A stretch of DNA of 52,705 nucleotides from a virus. Below are positions 33,161 to 41,079 of this stretch, in pieces (within the stretch, counting starts at the first letter, position 1; the number at the start of each line of letters is the position of its first letter). Location: IMG/VR virus record IMGVR_UViG_3300005288_000018, positions 1-52,705 of that record; one strand, given 5' to 3'. A program made the translations under genes and the position numbers. The notes under the pieces were generated by a model that did no database searches, was not told the origin of the DNA, and was given only the letters and a program-made list of their open reading frames with translations.

Positions 33161-33367
33161 GTGAGCAGTCAAGTGATGTGCTTTTGCCGCAACTGTAAGG
33201 CAAACCGAGTAGGTATTAAGACTGGCTTGTCCGGTGGTGGTCACTTTGTAGGGCTGGTGTTGACACTACTTACCGGCCTAATTTTCGCGCCGTTCTATCT
33301 GATAATGATGCTTTGTAGTGGCAGTGTAAGGTGTACGACTTGTGGGTCAGTTGCAAGAAAGCTTTAG
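33161..33367 (+). CDS. Zinc-ribbon membrane protein
   Basis: 68 aa from the GTG at 33161 (GGAGG, 7 nt). CFCRNC near the start and CTTC near the end flank a hydrophobic helix (about 26-48): a zinc-ribbon pair around a membrane segment. Unknown. Confidence 0.55.
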   Translation: MSSQVMCFCRNCKANRVGIKTGLSGGGHFVGLVLTLLTGLIFAPFYLIMMLCSGSVRCTTCGSVARKL

Positions 33368-33388
33368 AGTAATTGTTGTAAAATAATC

Positions 33389-33411
33389 GCCCTCTTAATT
33401 GAGGGCATAAT
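33389..33411 (+). promoter_or_regulatory. Hairpin followed by CATAAT
   Basis: Stem GCCCTC/GAGGGC (33389-33406) whose last base starts CATAATC, as in the 31808 promoter, but no TTGACA-like -35 precedes it. Possibly a decayed promoter or a terminator lacking a T-run, upstream of the HNH-like gene. Confidence 0.35.
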
Positions 33412-33427
33412 CTATTGTGAGGTGAAA

Positions 33428-34267
33428 GTGGCTAAGAGAAATAAATACAAAAACTCGACTGAGATTGGCGCCATAGGTGACAGTGACCAAGGGAGTTTTG
33501 AAGTAGTAAGTAAGGACAGCGCGCGAGAATACACAATCAGGTTTCTGAAAACCGGATATGTGAAGTCTGTTCGTAAAGACTACATTCAAACAGGCTCAGT
33601 GACGGACCCCTACTTCCCAAGTAAATACGGACAAGGTTACTTAGGTGAGGGGCCTTATACGACAACATCAGATGAGCTGCGCCCTTGTGGTCTAAAGAAG
33701 AAAGCAACGTTAGCTTATGGTCGGTGGAACTGCATGATGGGGCGGTGCTATCAAACAGCAAACAAAGAGTATGAAAGGTACGGAGCATTAGGTACGTATG
33801 TTCATGAGTCTTGGAAGAACTTTCAAGTGTTTGCAGAGTATTTTTATAGCTGCTGGACAGAAGGGTTAGACTTAGATAAAGACATTCTAATCTATGGTAA
33901 CAAAGAATATGGACCAGATACTTGTGTGTTTGTACCTAAATATATCAATAACATCCTAGTACATAGTAAGAATGTTTTGAATGGTTATCCTGTTGGTGTG
34001 TACTATTTGAAACAAGGCCCCAATATGGTAAATCCGCTGAAGAAACCCTTCATGTCTGAAATGGACAAGAAGTCATTAGGAACCTATCTTACACCGATGG
34101 AAGCACATAAGGCTTGGCAGGAAGCCAAAGCAAATAAAATCTTTTCTTCTGTCAACAGGTATTCTGAAGAAAAATTCTTTGACACGAGGGTTGCGGATGC
34201 GCTACTATCTAAAGCATGGAAGCTGAAGACAGATGCTCAGCTTGGGATTGAAACAGTTAGATTGTGA
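33428..34267 (+). CDS. Degenerate HNH-type homing endonuclease-like protein
   Basis: 279 aa from the GTG at 33428 (GAGGTG upstream). Extra N-terminal beta domain, then 'YGRWNCMMGRCYQ', LDLDKDILIYGNKEYGPDTCVFVPKYINN and a 'MEAHKAWQEAKANKI' helix, matching the protein at 11536. The expected catalytic His is absent (LDKDIL). Only HNH-type gene on the plus strand. Confidence 0.65.
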   Translation: MAKRNKYKNSTEIGAIGDSDQGSFEVVSKDSAREYTIRFLKTGYVKSVRKDYIQTGSVTDPYFPSKYGQGYLGEGPYTTTSDELRPCGLKKKATLAYGRWNCMMGRCYQTANKEYERYGALGTYVHESWKNFQVFAEYFYSCWTEGLDLDKDILIYGNKEYGPDTCVFVPKYINNILVHSKNVLNGYPVGVYYLKQGPNMVNPLKKPFMSEMDKKSLGTYLTPMEAHKAWQEAKANKIFSSVNRYSEEKFFDTRVADALLSKAWKLKTDAQLGIETVRL

Positions 34268-34275
34268 GGTGTACG

Positions 34276-34878
34276 GTGTCTAGGTCCTATCTTGTTGGTT
34301 CGTGGCTGAACGCTGATGAATATGACTACACAGGTTATTCTGGTGAAATGCTCATGGGACATCGTAATGGTGCTTCCCGTGAGGTTCCTCATTTTACAGC
34401 CTCGGGGAATGCCAACGTCGCAAAATACGGCGACAACGACTTAACACCTAAGACTTCTAAAGTCAGCATCAAAGACAAAATCTTACCTCAGTTCAAACGC
34501 TTGCAGACTCTTCAGTCTCAGATGGTGGAGCTGGAAACAGAATACAAAACCACAGACATGTCAATTTCTGAGTATTCTGTTCTACGTGATGTGCTGGTAG
34601 CCAAGCTTCAGAGACAAGAAGTCTTGTATAAGCGTGCTATCTCTGCAAAGCCTATCAAAACAGAGGATGAATATGAGGAAGTTGGCGAAGAATACACCTA
34701 CTCAAGCTCTGATGTAGAGTACACCGACACACCTACAGTGGGTGGTCATTGGCTCGATGATTTGAATGATAAAAATAGCCTAAAGAAACCTTTGCAAAAG
34801 ACTTTACAAGTTGTCAGAACGTTGGTAAGATTGTCACACAAGGCCAGATCCTACTGGCAAGAACTTAAGGAAGTATGA
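34276..34878 (+). CDS. Hypothetical protein
   Basis: 200 aa from the GTG at 34276 (GAGGTG upstream); a GTG at 34264 is the alternative. Coiled coil at about 75-100 (FKRLQTLQSQMVELETEYK), acidic Tyr/Ser stretch near 140, basic helical C-terminus. Unknown; among the largest plus-strand proteins. Confidence 0.65.
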   Translation: MSRSYLVGSWLNADEYDYTGYSGEMLMGHRNGASREVPHFTASGNANVAKYGDNDLTPKTSKVSIKDKILPQFKRLQTLQSQMVELETEYKTTDMSISEYSVLRDVLVAKLQRQEVLYKRAISAKPIKTEDEYEEVGEEYTYSSSDVEYTDTPTVGGHWLDDLNDKNSLKKPLQKTLQVVRTLVRLSHKARSYWQELKEV

Positions 34879-34880
34879 TC

Positions 34881-35012
34881 ATGAAAAAGTATTCTGTTTG
34901 GTTTGGAGATGTTTGGATGAACACCTACGACGCTTGGAGTGCAGATCATGCAGTCAGTCAATGTAATGACCAGTTCGGTGCTGACTGCAATTATCGTGCA
35001 AAGGAAGAATAA
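34881..35012 (+). CDS. Small hypothetical protein
   Basis: 43 aa (begins MKKYSVWFGDVWM), AAGGA about 9 nt upstream; an ATG at 34875 overlapping the previous stop is an alternative. Resembles short phage proteins with 'A.SAD.A...' helix. Confidence 0.5.
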   Translation: MKKYSVWFGDVWMNTYDAWSADHAVSQCNDQFGADCNYRAKEE

Positions 35013-35014
35013 CA

Positions 35015-35161
35015 ATGACCGACTACCAATCGGCTTTCCAACAAGCCTACACCTTCCTTTCCCAAGGAATCCATGCTAAACTGTTCCGTGATAATGGGCA
35101 ATGGCTATGTGTTCCAATGTATAATACAAAACAGATGATTGAATTGGAGATGTTGAAATGA
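35015..35161 (+). CDS. Small hypothetical protein
   Basis: 48 aa (begins MTDYQSAFQQAYTF), 2 nt after the previous stop; ends ATGA on the next gene. Unknown. Confidence 0.5.
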   Translation: MTDYQSAFQQAYTFLSQGIHAKLFRDNGQWLCVPMYNTKQMIELEMLK

Positions 35162-35328
35162 GTAGCATTGAACGCATCAAGTTTAATAAGTGGCTGTCCG
35201 AAAAGTATCCGGATACTTATGCAATCATGGATAAAGACGGCATAAATGTTTGGGTGGACTTTGCCTATCACTGTTGGCTGGGCGCTAAGAATCAAGCATT
35301 GGATGAGATCAAGGAACAAACCAAATGA
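35158..35328 (+). CDS. Small hypothetical protein
   Basis: 56 aa (begins MSSIERIKFNKWL). GGAG upstream and ATGA overlaps both sides. 'AYHCWLGAKNQALDE' type helix is common in phage proteins. Unknown. Confidence 0.6.
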   Translation: MSSIERIKFNKWLSEKYPDTYAIMDKDGINVWVDFAYHCWLGAKNQALDEIKEQTK

Positions 35329-35477
35329 ACACCTATACACAAGAATCATTCCAGAAATATGAACGCAAATCTTCTAAGCGCAAGTGTGTAGACCACTATG
35401 ACACAGGTGGTAAAGACAAGAAACGAGGCTATAGCACTGAGAGAAACCTTAAACGCAATTGGGAGCAAGAAGCATGA
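35325..35477 (+). CDS. Small basic protein
   Basis: 50 aa, strongly basic (15 Lys/Arg), possibly nucleic-acid binding. ATGA overlaps both sides. Unknown. Confidence 0.55.
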   Translation: MNTYTQESFQKYERKSSKRKCVDHYDTGGKDKKRGYSTERNLKRNWEQEA

Positions 35478-35800
35478 ATCTGGAATTCTACGGTTACAAG
35501 AAGTTTGACACACAAACTAACGAGTACGGCACTACAGAGAAATACCAACGTCGTGTTGACACCGATGAACAGTTTAATTATCCTTTGTGTCAGTGTAATG
35601 ATAAGCTCTTTATCAACATTGAACGCTGGACATACAACGGTAAAGCATCAAGTAAAATTGATATGGTGCACGAAAACTCACAAGGTGAGTGGTGTGACAT
35701 TGGTATCTATAGCTTGACTGATCATCAGTTGATGACCAAGATTGAGCAGTATGAGAAGAAACTTCTTGAAATGTGGGAAGTGTTCTATAGAGAGGATTGA
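35474..35800 (+). CDS. Hypothetical protein
   Basis: 108 aa from the ATG at 35474 (GGGAG upstream). Beta-rich, then a C-terminal helix. Unknown. Confidence 0.65.
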   Translation: MNLEFYGYKKFDTQTNEYGTTEKYQRRVDTDEQFNYPLCQCNDKLFINIERWTYNGKASSKIDMVHENSQGEWCDIGIYSLTDHQLMTKIEQYEKKLLEMWEVFYRED

Positions 35801-35803
35801 GAT

Positions 35804-36112
35804 ATGACTTATCAAGAAGGAACCAAATACAAGCTCCAAGCCGACTACTATGAAACAATACTCATCGAATGTGTTTATGTAGAAGACAATACAGTTTGGT
35901 TTGTACAACGATCACCATATGCATTCTGTCCTGACCTTGGCAGTTATAAGCTCGACAAGAAGACTAGTAAACTCTACTGGTTGAATCAAGGGTTTAGCAT
36001 ATGGGAGGTAATCGAAAACACTCTCTCTGCCCACACTGCTGATGACATCTGGAGCAAAAGGACAGGGAGTGGTGGGGAGGGTGGTTATTATAGTGGGATT
36101 GGGCAGGATTGA
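35804..36112 (+). CDS. Hypothetical protein
   Basis: 102 aa; AGAGGAT upstream of ATG. Tyr/Trp-rich with a Gly-rich end. Ends before a terminator-promoter element. Confidence 0.65.
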   Translation: MTYQEGTKYKLQADYYETILIECVYVEDNTVWFVQRSPYAFCPDLGSYKLDKKTSKLYWLNQGFSIWEVIENTLSAHTADDIWSKRTGSGGEGGYYSGIGQD

Positions 36113-36133
36113 TTAAATAGAAATAAACCTCAC

Positions 36134-36154
36134 AGGCCGCTTGACGGCCTTTTT
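36134..36154 (+). terminator. Intrinsic terminator containing a -35 box
   Basis: Stem AGGCCG (36134-36139) and CGGCCT (36145-36150), loop CTTGA, then TTTTT. The loop and first stem bases form TTGACG. Confidence 0.85.
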
Positions 36155-36169
36155 GTTTGCCTATACAAT
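36141..36169 (+). promoter_or_regulatory. Sigma70 promoter embedded in the terminator
   Basis: TTGACG, 17 nt through the T-run, TACAAT, then ACATCAAAGACAAAC from 36174. Same design as 31357. Confidence 0.82.
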
Positions 36170-36203
36170 TAACACATCAAAGACAAACACAGGATATAAG
36201 ATC

Positions 36204-36437
36204 ATGTCCATGCTCCTAGCTATCACCTTCTGCTCAGTCCTAACTTGTGAAGAGTATCGGGTTGACCGTAACCTCACACGCTCAGATTGCATCGAACGTC
36301 TTCATGAAGAACGTAAATTCTTGATGTCTAAGCCAGTAGAAGAAGCTTATCAAGAATACATGAATAGCTTCAAAGCAGAGCATATGGATGGGGAAGTAGT
36401 AGATTGGGAAATTAATTGTGTTGCTGAGAGCAAATAG
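36204..36437 (+). CDS. Small protein with hydrophobic N-terminus
   Basis: 77 aa from the ATG at 36204 (AGGA upstream). Short hydrophobic start (MLLAITFCSVLTC) with two Cys, then charged helix. May be exported or membrane-attached; no clear lipobox. Confidence 0.55.
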   Translation: MSMLLAITFCSVLTCEEYRVDRNLTRSDCIERLHEERKFLMSKPVEEAYQEYMNSFKAEHMDGEVVDWEINCVAESK

Positions 36438-36440
36438 TTG

Positions 36441-36468
36441 TTGAATTGATGTTTGATTCTGGTAAGAT
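36441..36468 (+). promoter_or_regulatory. Candidate sigma70 promoter
   Basis: TTGAAT, 16 nt, TAAGAT (same -10 as the divergent pair), 38 nt before the 36506 gene. Confidence 0.5.
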
Positions 36469-36505
36469 AGCTTTATCGAAACAATACAACTACGGAGTAA
36501 CGGAC

Positions 36506-36634
36506 ATGAAAGAACATACTTGCAGAGACAGCAACTACTGGACCCAGCTCCCATTCAAACCTTGCTTTCAGTGTATGTGTCAATTATCTAAGAATTCTGC
36601 TGAACGTCACGCGAAGAAAGGTAAGAAGAAATGA
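36506..36634 (+). CDS. Small Cys-rich basic protein
   Basis: 42 aa from the ATG at 36506 (GGAG upstream). CFQCMC pair plus another Cys; Lys-rich end. Possible metal binding. Confidence 0.5.
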   Translation: MKEHTCRDSNYWTQLPFKPCFQCMCQLSKNSAERHAKKGKKK

Positions 36635-36795
36635 ATTTTGATCAACATCCAATCATCATCCCTTTCCTTAAAGTAATCAATGGCATTCAATTAGTACTAT
36701 GGGACTATGTACAGCGTGCTGAGATGTATGAGCAGTTTATTATGATGAGTGATGAGTATGCGGAATACACGCCTGTTAGGTTTGAAGCGCTTTAA
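36631..36795 (+). CDS. Small hypothetical protein
   Basis: 54 aa (begins MNFDQHPIIIPFLK). ATGA overlap. Ends at the TAA that opens the 22-bp repeat at 36793. Unknown. Confidence 0.55.
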   Translation: MNFDQHPIIIPFLKVINGIQLVLWDYVQRAEMYEQFIMMSDEYAEYTPVRFEAL

Positions 36796-36814
36796 TTACG
36801 CTCGGAGTATAATA
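36793..36814 (+). repeat. 22-bp element, copy 1 of an inverted pair
   Basis: Runs from a TAA stop through TTACGCTCGGAG to TATAATA; the identical 22 nt is on the minus strand at 39055-39076, also starting at a gene's TAA stop. Contains GGAG (used as ribosome site for the 36814 gene) and a perfect TATAAT. Confidence 0.8.
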
Positions 36815-37209
36815 TGAAAGTCTTAAGGGTTGTTGACAAGGAAGGTAAAGGTTTATATCAAGGTAGCCTATACAAGCTTCTCGGTCTTGAGAAGTATGGA
36901 GAACATATACCCTACTACCAACCTTGTCTTTTAGACGAAGGTATAAACATGTTCAAGAAGTCAATGGAAGGTTGGCTCTGTGCATTCAAAGATTATTCTC
37001 AATTTTATAGCTGGATGAGAGATGTAGAGCCTTTGGACATCTTTATAAATGAAGGGAAGGTGTTGGAGCTGGAAGTGTCAGAGATGAAGGATGCAAGGGC
37101 TCAAGTTGTATTCAACCCCCTGACTATCAAAACAGTTAGAGAAATTCATCTAGATGAGTTTATCAATAATCTTTCCGTTTATGAAGAAAGGTATAAGAAC
37201 TTTTATTAA
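36814..37209 (+). CDS. Hypothetical protein, last rightward gene
   Basis: 131 aa; GGAG 6 nt before ATG within the 22-bp element. Mixed alpha/beta, Tyr-rich. Followed by a terminator. Confidence 0.65.
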   Translation: MKVLRVVDKEGKGLYQGSLYKLLGLEKYGEHIPYYQPCLLDEGINMFKKSMEGWLCAFKDYSQFYSWMRDVEPLDIFINEGKVLELEVSEMKDARAQVVFNPLTIKTVREIHLDEFINNLSVYEERYKNFY

Positions 37210-37228
37210 CTTTCTAGCAGGGAATTAT

Positions 37229-37250
37229 AAGCCACTCAAATGAGTGGCTT
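37229..37250 (+). terminator. Strong hairpin at the end of the rightward block
   Basis: Perfect 9-bp stem AAGCCACTC/GAGTGGCTT with AAAT loop. Followed by AATG on the plus strand, so no T-run; may act in both directions or with Rho. Confidence 0.55.
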
Positions 37251-37584
37251 AATGTTATCAGTGGTATTAATACAACACCTTGCAAGTATCTCATTCGTTG
37301 ATACTACAAATACCTTCTAAGCTACGACCTCTCTTGTCTACAGACATCTCTTAAGTATACTAATTAGCTTTAGTGTAGCCACTGTGAGTGTGGTTAAGAT
37401 AACCTATTGTGTTAAGCTTGTTAGTGTTCCGCTCCAACTTACCCATCCCACATGTTGAACACCCACTCTAACCACCATCTACTAGCCAATCCTTTCACAC
37501 AATCTTCATAATACATTGACTTAAGCTAGGGAAGTGTGCTAGTTGTGCAGCAGAGATTATTATGGTTGACATACACTGGGTAGT
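37251..37584. other. Non-coding convergent junction
   Basis: About 330 nt with no credible gene on either strand, no tRNA, and no clear iterons. AT-rich with scattered short repeats. Could contain an origin or be a remnant. Confidence 0.5.
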
Positions 37585-37785
37585 ATGGGTGACAGGGTGT
37601 TTAGAGTAGTTGCTCCATTGAACATAACGTTAAAATCTATGCACACCAAGCAAGCTATCTTGTTACACCCCCCTGTCAGAGTTTATGTCAAGGGTAATAT
37701 CTTCAGAGGTATTGATCAGATGATTGGGCAGGTAGTTGGCATGATCTTTGTTGCGAATATTTCTCAAAAGCTGGAGGGGGGGTGA
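37585..37785 (+). CDS. Doubtful 66-aa ORF
   Basis: ATG without a good ribosome site; basic, beta-rich product with VRVYVKGNIF. Downstream of the rightward terminator. A TTGACA at 37564-37569 has no matching -10. May be non-coding. Confidence 0.25.
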   Translation: MGDRVFRVVAPLNITLKSMHTKQAILLHPPVRVYVKGNIFRGIDQMIGQVVGMIFVANISQKLEGG

Positions 37786-37809
37786 CGTGCCACAAAGAAA
37801 GCGTTAAGT

Positions 37810-37835
37810 ACTCCTACTAGATATCTGGAGTTTTT
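37810..37835 (+). terminator. Possible rightward terminator
   Basis: ACTCC (37810-37814) pairs with GGAGT (37827-37831), inner AGATATCT palindrome, then TTTTTG. Faces the leftward terminator at 37881. Confidence 0.5.
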
Positions 37836-37880
37836 GTAACTACAGACCTTGCAGATAAAGGCTTTCAGCATATTCTGGAC

Positions 37881-37915
37881 AAAAAGAAAGAGGTCTTCTA
37901 TGTAAGCAAGACCTC
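37881..37915 (-). terminator. Rho-independent terminator (leftward)
   Basis: Stem GAGGTCTT (37890-37897) with AAGACCTC (37908-37915), followed on the minus strand by TTTCTTTTT. Ends the right-arm transcript after the NUMOD4-HNH gene. Confidence 0.8.
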
Positions 37916-37936
37916 AAATTTACAGGAAATTTGGGA

Positions 37937-39028
37937 TTAATCAGTATAGGAGATAACTTTATCAGTTAAATCTACACCGAAGTACTTCAAGATATCCTCA
38001 AATGAACACTTAAGGGTGTCCTTCTTGGCTTTGGTCTTTTTATAATCTAACCCAAAAGCTTCATACCAATATTTAGGGCTGCCAGCTACACCATCAATTG
38101 TAACTTTCTTAATCCTCTCTGGAGGGGAAAGTAGTGCATCCCTTAGAGACATACCTTTACCTGTTCGAGTAGTAACATTACTCATTGTCTTATTAAAGTG
38201 TTTGCATAGCTCTTCAATAGTCCCAGTTACCCCTTCTACAGTTTGACGGAGATGATCTTTACCATCATAAGCCAATATTTCATCCAGTGTTTTACCAGCC
38301 CTATGTAAAGTCTTCCACAACCCAATAACAGAAGGGTGGGTTCTTTCAAACATCTCGTTATTCTGATACCAATGACCAACTCCTTTTGAATCTAGTACTT
38401 CAAAACTTAAACTCCAGTCAGGACGGATATCATACACAGCATTCCAAATCTCCCATCCTTGTGAAAGCCTTGAGCTTACTGATGCGTAATCTTTATTAAG
38501 GTTGTCACAAAGGTCTGTAAGATAAATCTCTTTATCATTCCAAAGCACTTTCCTACGCATGTAACCATAATCTAAAAACTCTTGGTATCGATCTACTGCT
38601 TGTTGATCAGTCAGACCAGAATTCAAACTGGCATAGATGTGTTGATATGCCGCATCTGGTTTGTCATATTGTTTTACGAATTCAAGTAGGTGTACATCTC
38701 CAATCATCGTGCTGTTATCAAGGTTTCGTTTATTACCTGAACTGTCAACCCAACGAAGATTAGAAACGTGATTGTTCATTTTGTCTCTGTCGATATGATC
38801 TACCATGGGAAGGTTATCAGGATTCTCAACAAATGCTTCAGCAACCAAACGATGAACTCTTACAAGTTTAGCCTTCTGCCCTTTCAGGTGAAAATTAACA
38901 TATTTGTATTGTGGAATGCCTGTTAGAACTTGAGCTACTTCAACATCTGCGACAGTATTCCAAACCCTTGCATCAGTACTAACTTTATATTTACCATTCC
39001 AACCCTCTACTTCTTTCCACTCAATCAT
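37937..39028 (-). CDS. NUMOD4/HNH homing endonuclease
   Basis: 363 aa. Starts with a NUMOD4 motif (EWKEVEGWNGKYKVSTDARVW), then an HNH core DHIDRDKMNNHVSNLRWV (His, Asn, Asn-x-x-x-Trp all present). C-terminal 200 residues carry repeated DNA-recognition segments (e.g. 'VTGTIEELCKHFNKTMSNVTTRTGKGMSLRDAL') like those of intron-encoded DNA-binding tails. Own AAAGGAG site and the 22-bp element upstream. The most intact homing nuclease in the window, at the end of the right arm. Confidence 0.88.
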   Translation of the reverse strand: MIEWKEVEGWNGKYKVSTDARVWNTVADVEVAQVLTGIPQYKYVNFHLKGQKAKLVRVHRLVAEAFVENPDNLPMVDHIDRDKMNNHVSNLRWVDSSGNKRNLDNSTMIGDVHLLEFVKQYDKPDAAYQHIYASLNSGLTDQQAVDRYQEFLDYGYMRRKVLWNDKEIYLTDLCDNLNKDYASVSSRLSQGWEIWNAVYDIRPDWSLSFEVLDSKGVGHWYQNNEMFERTHPSVIGLWKTLHRAGKTLDEILAYDGKDHLRQTVEGVTGTIEELCKHFNKTMSNVTTRTGKGMSLRDALLSPPERIKKVTIDGVAGSPKYWYEAFGLDYKKTKAKKDTLKCSFEDILKYFGVDLTDKVISYTD

Positions 39029-39054
39029 TGTCTCACTCCTTTCTATTTAATCTC

Positions 39055-39076
39055 TATTATACTCCGAGCGTAATTA
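39055..39076 (-). repeat. 22-bp element, copy 2 (inverted)
   Basis: Exact inverted copy of 36793-36814, beginning at the TAA of the 39074 gene and lying upstream of the NUMOD4-HNH gene. Includes TATAATA, so a promoter role is plausible. Confidence 0.8.
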
Positions 39077-39607
39077 CTTACTTCGGAACTCCCTTACAGC
39101 TTCACCATATTCTAGATATTTCCCATCCACCCTAAGCTGCATTATGTCTTCAGGTATAGGTGGTAGTGGATCAGAGTAAAGTGGACTATCAGACCCTATG
39201 TAATAAGCAATCACAAACTTACGTTCCATCTCTTTTACCCTCAAAACATCTTCTGGTACTTGTTGTTGGTATGCCTCTATTCGACCTTGAATCCCTTTGA
39301 GTGCAAACCTAGCTGTTTGTGCTAGTCGCCTTGCTGTACTATCGCCCATGATATATCCCACCTCTCTTGTCTTAACAGATTCAGAAGTAATTGGATCAAG
39401 CATTAGACATTTGAATACAAGCTTTGGACTGATGTTAACTTTACCATTGTTTGTACCAGCTACAATATAGACAGCAGCCCACACAGCCTCCTCGACGAAG
39501 GCTGGCATTTTCTGCTTAGTATCAGAGTTTAGGGTTTCTTTCCAACGATGTTCAATAAGCCACTCAGCTACAATCTCATTATCAGTCTTCTTTGGTAGTC
39601 TTGCCAT
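39074..39607 (-). CDS. Hypothetical protein
   Basis: 177 aa from the ATG at 39607 (GGAGGG upstream, TGATG overlap). The ISPKLVFKCLMLDP...IMGDSTARRLAQTARFALKGI part looks like a helix-turn-helix region. No firm family. Confidence 0.6.
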   Translation of the reverse strand: MARLPKKTDNEIVAEWLIEHRWKETLNSDTKQKMPAFVEEAVWAAVYIVAGTNNGKVNISPKLVFKCLMLDPITSESVKTREVGYIMGDSTARRLAQTARFALKGIQGRIEAYQQQVPEDVLRVKEMERKFVIAYYIGSDSPLYSDPLPPIPEDIMQLRVDGKYLEYGEAVREFRSK

Positions 39608-40173
39608 CAACCCTCCACAAATTTAATCAATCGTTGTTTATCATCTTCATTGTACAAATTAAAACAAGGAACGTTATGCTTCTTAGCCAACTCCCAAGCC
39701 GTTCTAGTTCCACCTTTCAATTGTCCATGCTTATCCAATTGTGCCCAACAAATAAGAAAGCTACTTGGATTATTAAGGTTTGGTCCTAGTATTTGAAACG
39801 TATTTCTTGCATGTAAAGCCTTAGCTCCGACAGAGCACTTATCCCAAGCTGGGTGTGTCTCAGAAGCTGGCCGGTACGCTTCTTCTTTCTTGCTCATCCT
39901 ATCCAGCACTTTGTACCAGTCTTTATAGAAATCATCATGGTCACCACCCTTAATAAATGAAGCCCAAGGAATATAGATCTGAGCAAGCGTAACTCTTTCT
40001 TCAATCTGCTCAGCATAATATTTGGCTCCATCTTCAAATGCTGTATCAGCACCACCTGCTGCACCAGAACGTAGTATGTATCCTTTCTGTGCAAGCTTGA
40101 ATGCAATGTCTTCCATTAACTTTAGGATATCTTTTGGTGTTTGTCTTGAACCAATACCTGTGTAATATTTCAT
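39607..40173 (-). CDS. SLOG/DprA-like Rossmann protein
   Basis: 188 aa. YTGIGSRQTPKDIL and LRSGAAGGADTAFEDGA are the nucleotide-binding signature of SLOG/DprA-LOG proteins; later GGTRTAWELAKKHNVPCFNL completes the fold. Relatives bind nucleotides or ssDNA (DprA loads RecA); phage versions may act in recombination or nucleotide signalling. AAAGGA about 11 nt upstream of ATG. Confidence 0.75.
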   Translation of the reverse strand: MKYYTGIGSRQTPKDILKLMEDIAFKLAQKGYILRSGAAGGADTAFEDGAKYYAEQIEERVTLAQIYIPWASFIKGGDHDDFYKDWYKVLDRMSKKEEAYRPASETHPAWDKCSVGAKALHARNTFQILGPNLNNPSSFLICWAQLDKHGQLKGGTRTAWELAKKHNVPCFNLYNEDDKQRLIKFVEG

Positions 40174-40334
40174 TTAAAAATATCCTTTCTGATCTTCATA
40201 CACTCAGTACACCTGTGAATTGATGTAGTTTTCATAGGATGACTGGCTCCAGAGTATTCATAAGTATGGAACTTAGTAATGAACACCCACTTGTGATCAC
40301 AACCGTAAAACAAACGCTTCAGCCACAGATACAT
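40170..40334 (-). CDS. Small zinc-binding-like protein
   Basis: 54 aa. FYGCDHKWVF and HRCTECMK give a C-x-H...C-x-x-C set like other small phage zinc proteins. Overlaps on both sides (TAATG, ATGA). Confidence 0.6.
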   Translation of the reverse strand: MYLWLKRLFYGCDHKWVFITKFHTYEYSGASHPMKTTSIHRCTECMKIRKDIFK

Positions 40335-40477
40335 TATTCAACCTCTACCCAATAACTATTCTCAGGAAACTCCTGACTCAATGCCCACACCTCACTATTA
40401 GCCTCTTGCTCTGTCTCAAAAGAATCCCCATCAAGACAATGCCCTTCCGATGATTCACCTTCTACTTTGTATTTCAT
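40334..40477 (-). CDS. Small acidic protein
   Basis: 47 aa (begins MKYKVEGESSEGHCL), acidic; TAATG overlap to the next gene. Unknown. Confidence 0.55.
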   Translation of the reverse strand: MKYKVEGESSEGHCLDGDSFETEQEANSEVWALSQEFPENSYWVEVE

Positions 40478-40480
40478 TGT

Positions 40481-41079
40481 TCACACCTCATGTTTAAACC
40501 TGATAGTAGGAAACCAATACTTAATCTTCACCATTGGCATGTCATAGTGATCACCAACCACTCCCTTTACTTCTGTCTAAATAATGGAATACCTTTGTCT
40601 CCACCAATACATTTTCAATGCCTGAAACCTTAGCCAGATCAGCACTCAGCATAAGCTCTGCAATCTTGTAGTGAGGAAACATAGTTTGAAATGCCATACT
40701 ATCGTATATAGTCGGTGTGTCCCATTTATCTAACTCTTCTTTTGTATATTTAGGCTTTAGTAAACCAAATAACCTACGTTTTGTTAACAGGCCTTCACGG
40801 TATGTGACTGACTCTTTGGCTACCCTCGTATTTTCTTTCTTAAAGAAGTCATTACAAAGTTCAATAAGTTTTTCTGTTGGGACATTAACTAAACTACTCA
40901 CACCATCTCCTCCCAAATCCTTCACCCACTTATCATAAGCCTCTACAGGACTACTCCCAACCCCAGTTGCTGCCCATATCCACCAAGCCTCGTCAGGGGC
41001 ATTATCTTCTGGTTCACTCTCAATAGGAATTTCACAGACATAAAGTCCTTCTGGTGTTTTTAAGGATTATTGGTTTCAT
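40481..41079 (-). pseudogene. Gene broken by two single-base insertions
   Basis: ATG at 41079 overlaps the lipoprotein stop (ATGA, AGGGA upstream) and reads MKPIILK, then leaves frame at an A5 run (plus-strand T5, 41057-41061). Dropping one A gives TPEGLYVCEIP...AWWIWAATG and joins the 124-aa open frame 40551-40925. A second +1 shift at AAAGGG (about 40560) continues as GVVGDHYDMPMVKIKYWFP to a TGA at 40481, 3 nt before the next ATG. Length 599 nt = 199 codons + 2. Function unknown; decay or sequencing error. Confidence 0.65.

Noticed and set aside
37251-37584. Replication origin or tRNA cluster in the non-coding junction
   Set aside because: No cloverleaf, no iteron series and no clear AT-rich unwinding element could be read; GC-skew would be needed.
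37564-37590. Promoter at TTGACA 37564
   Set aside because: No acceptable -10 box at 15-19 nt.
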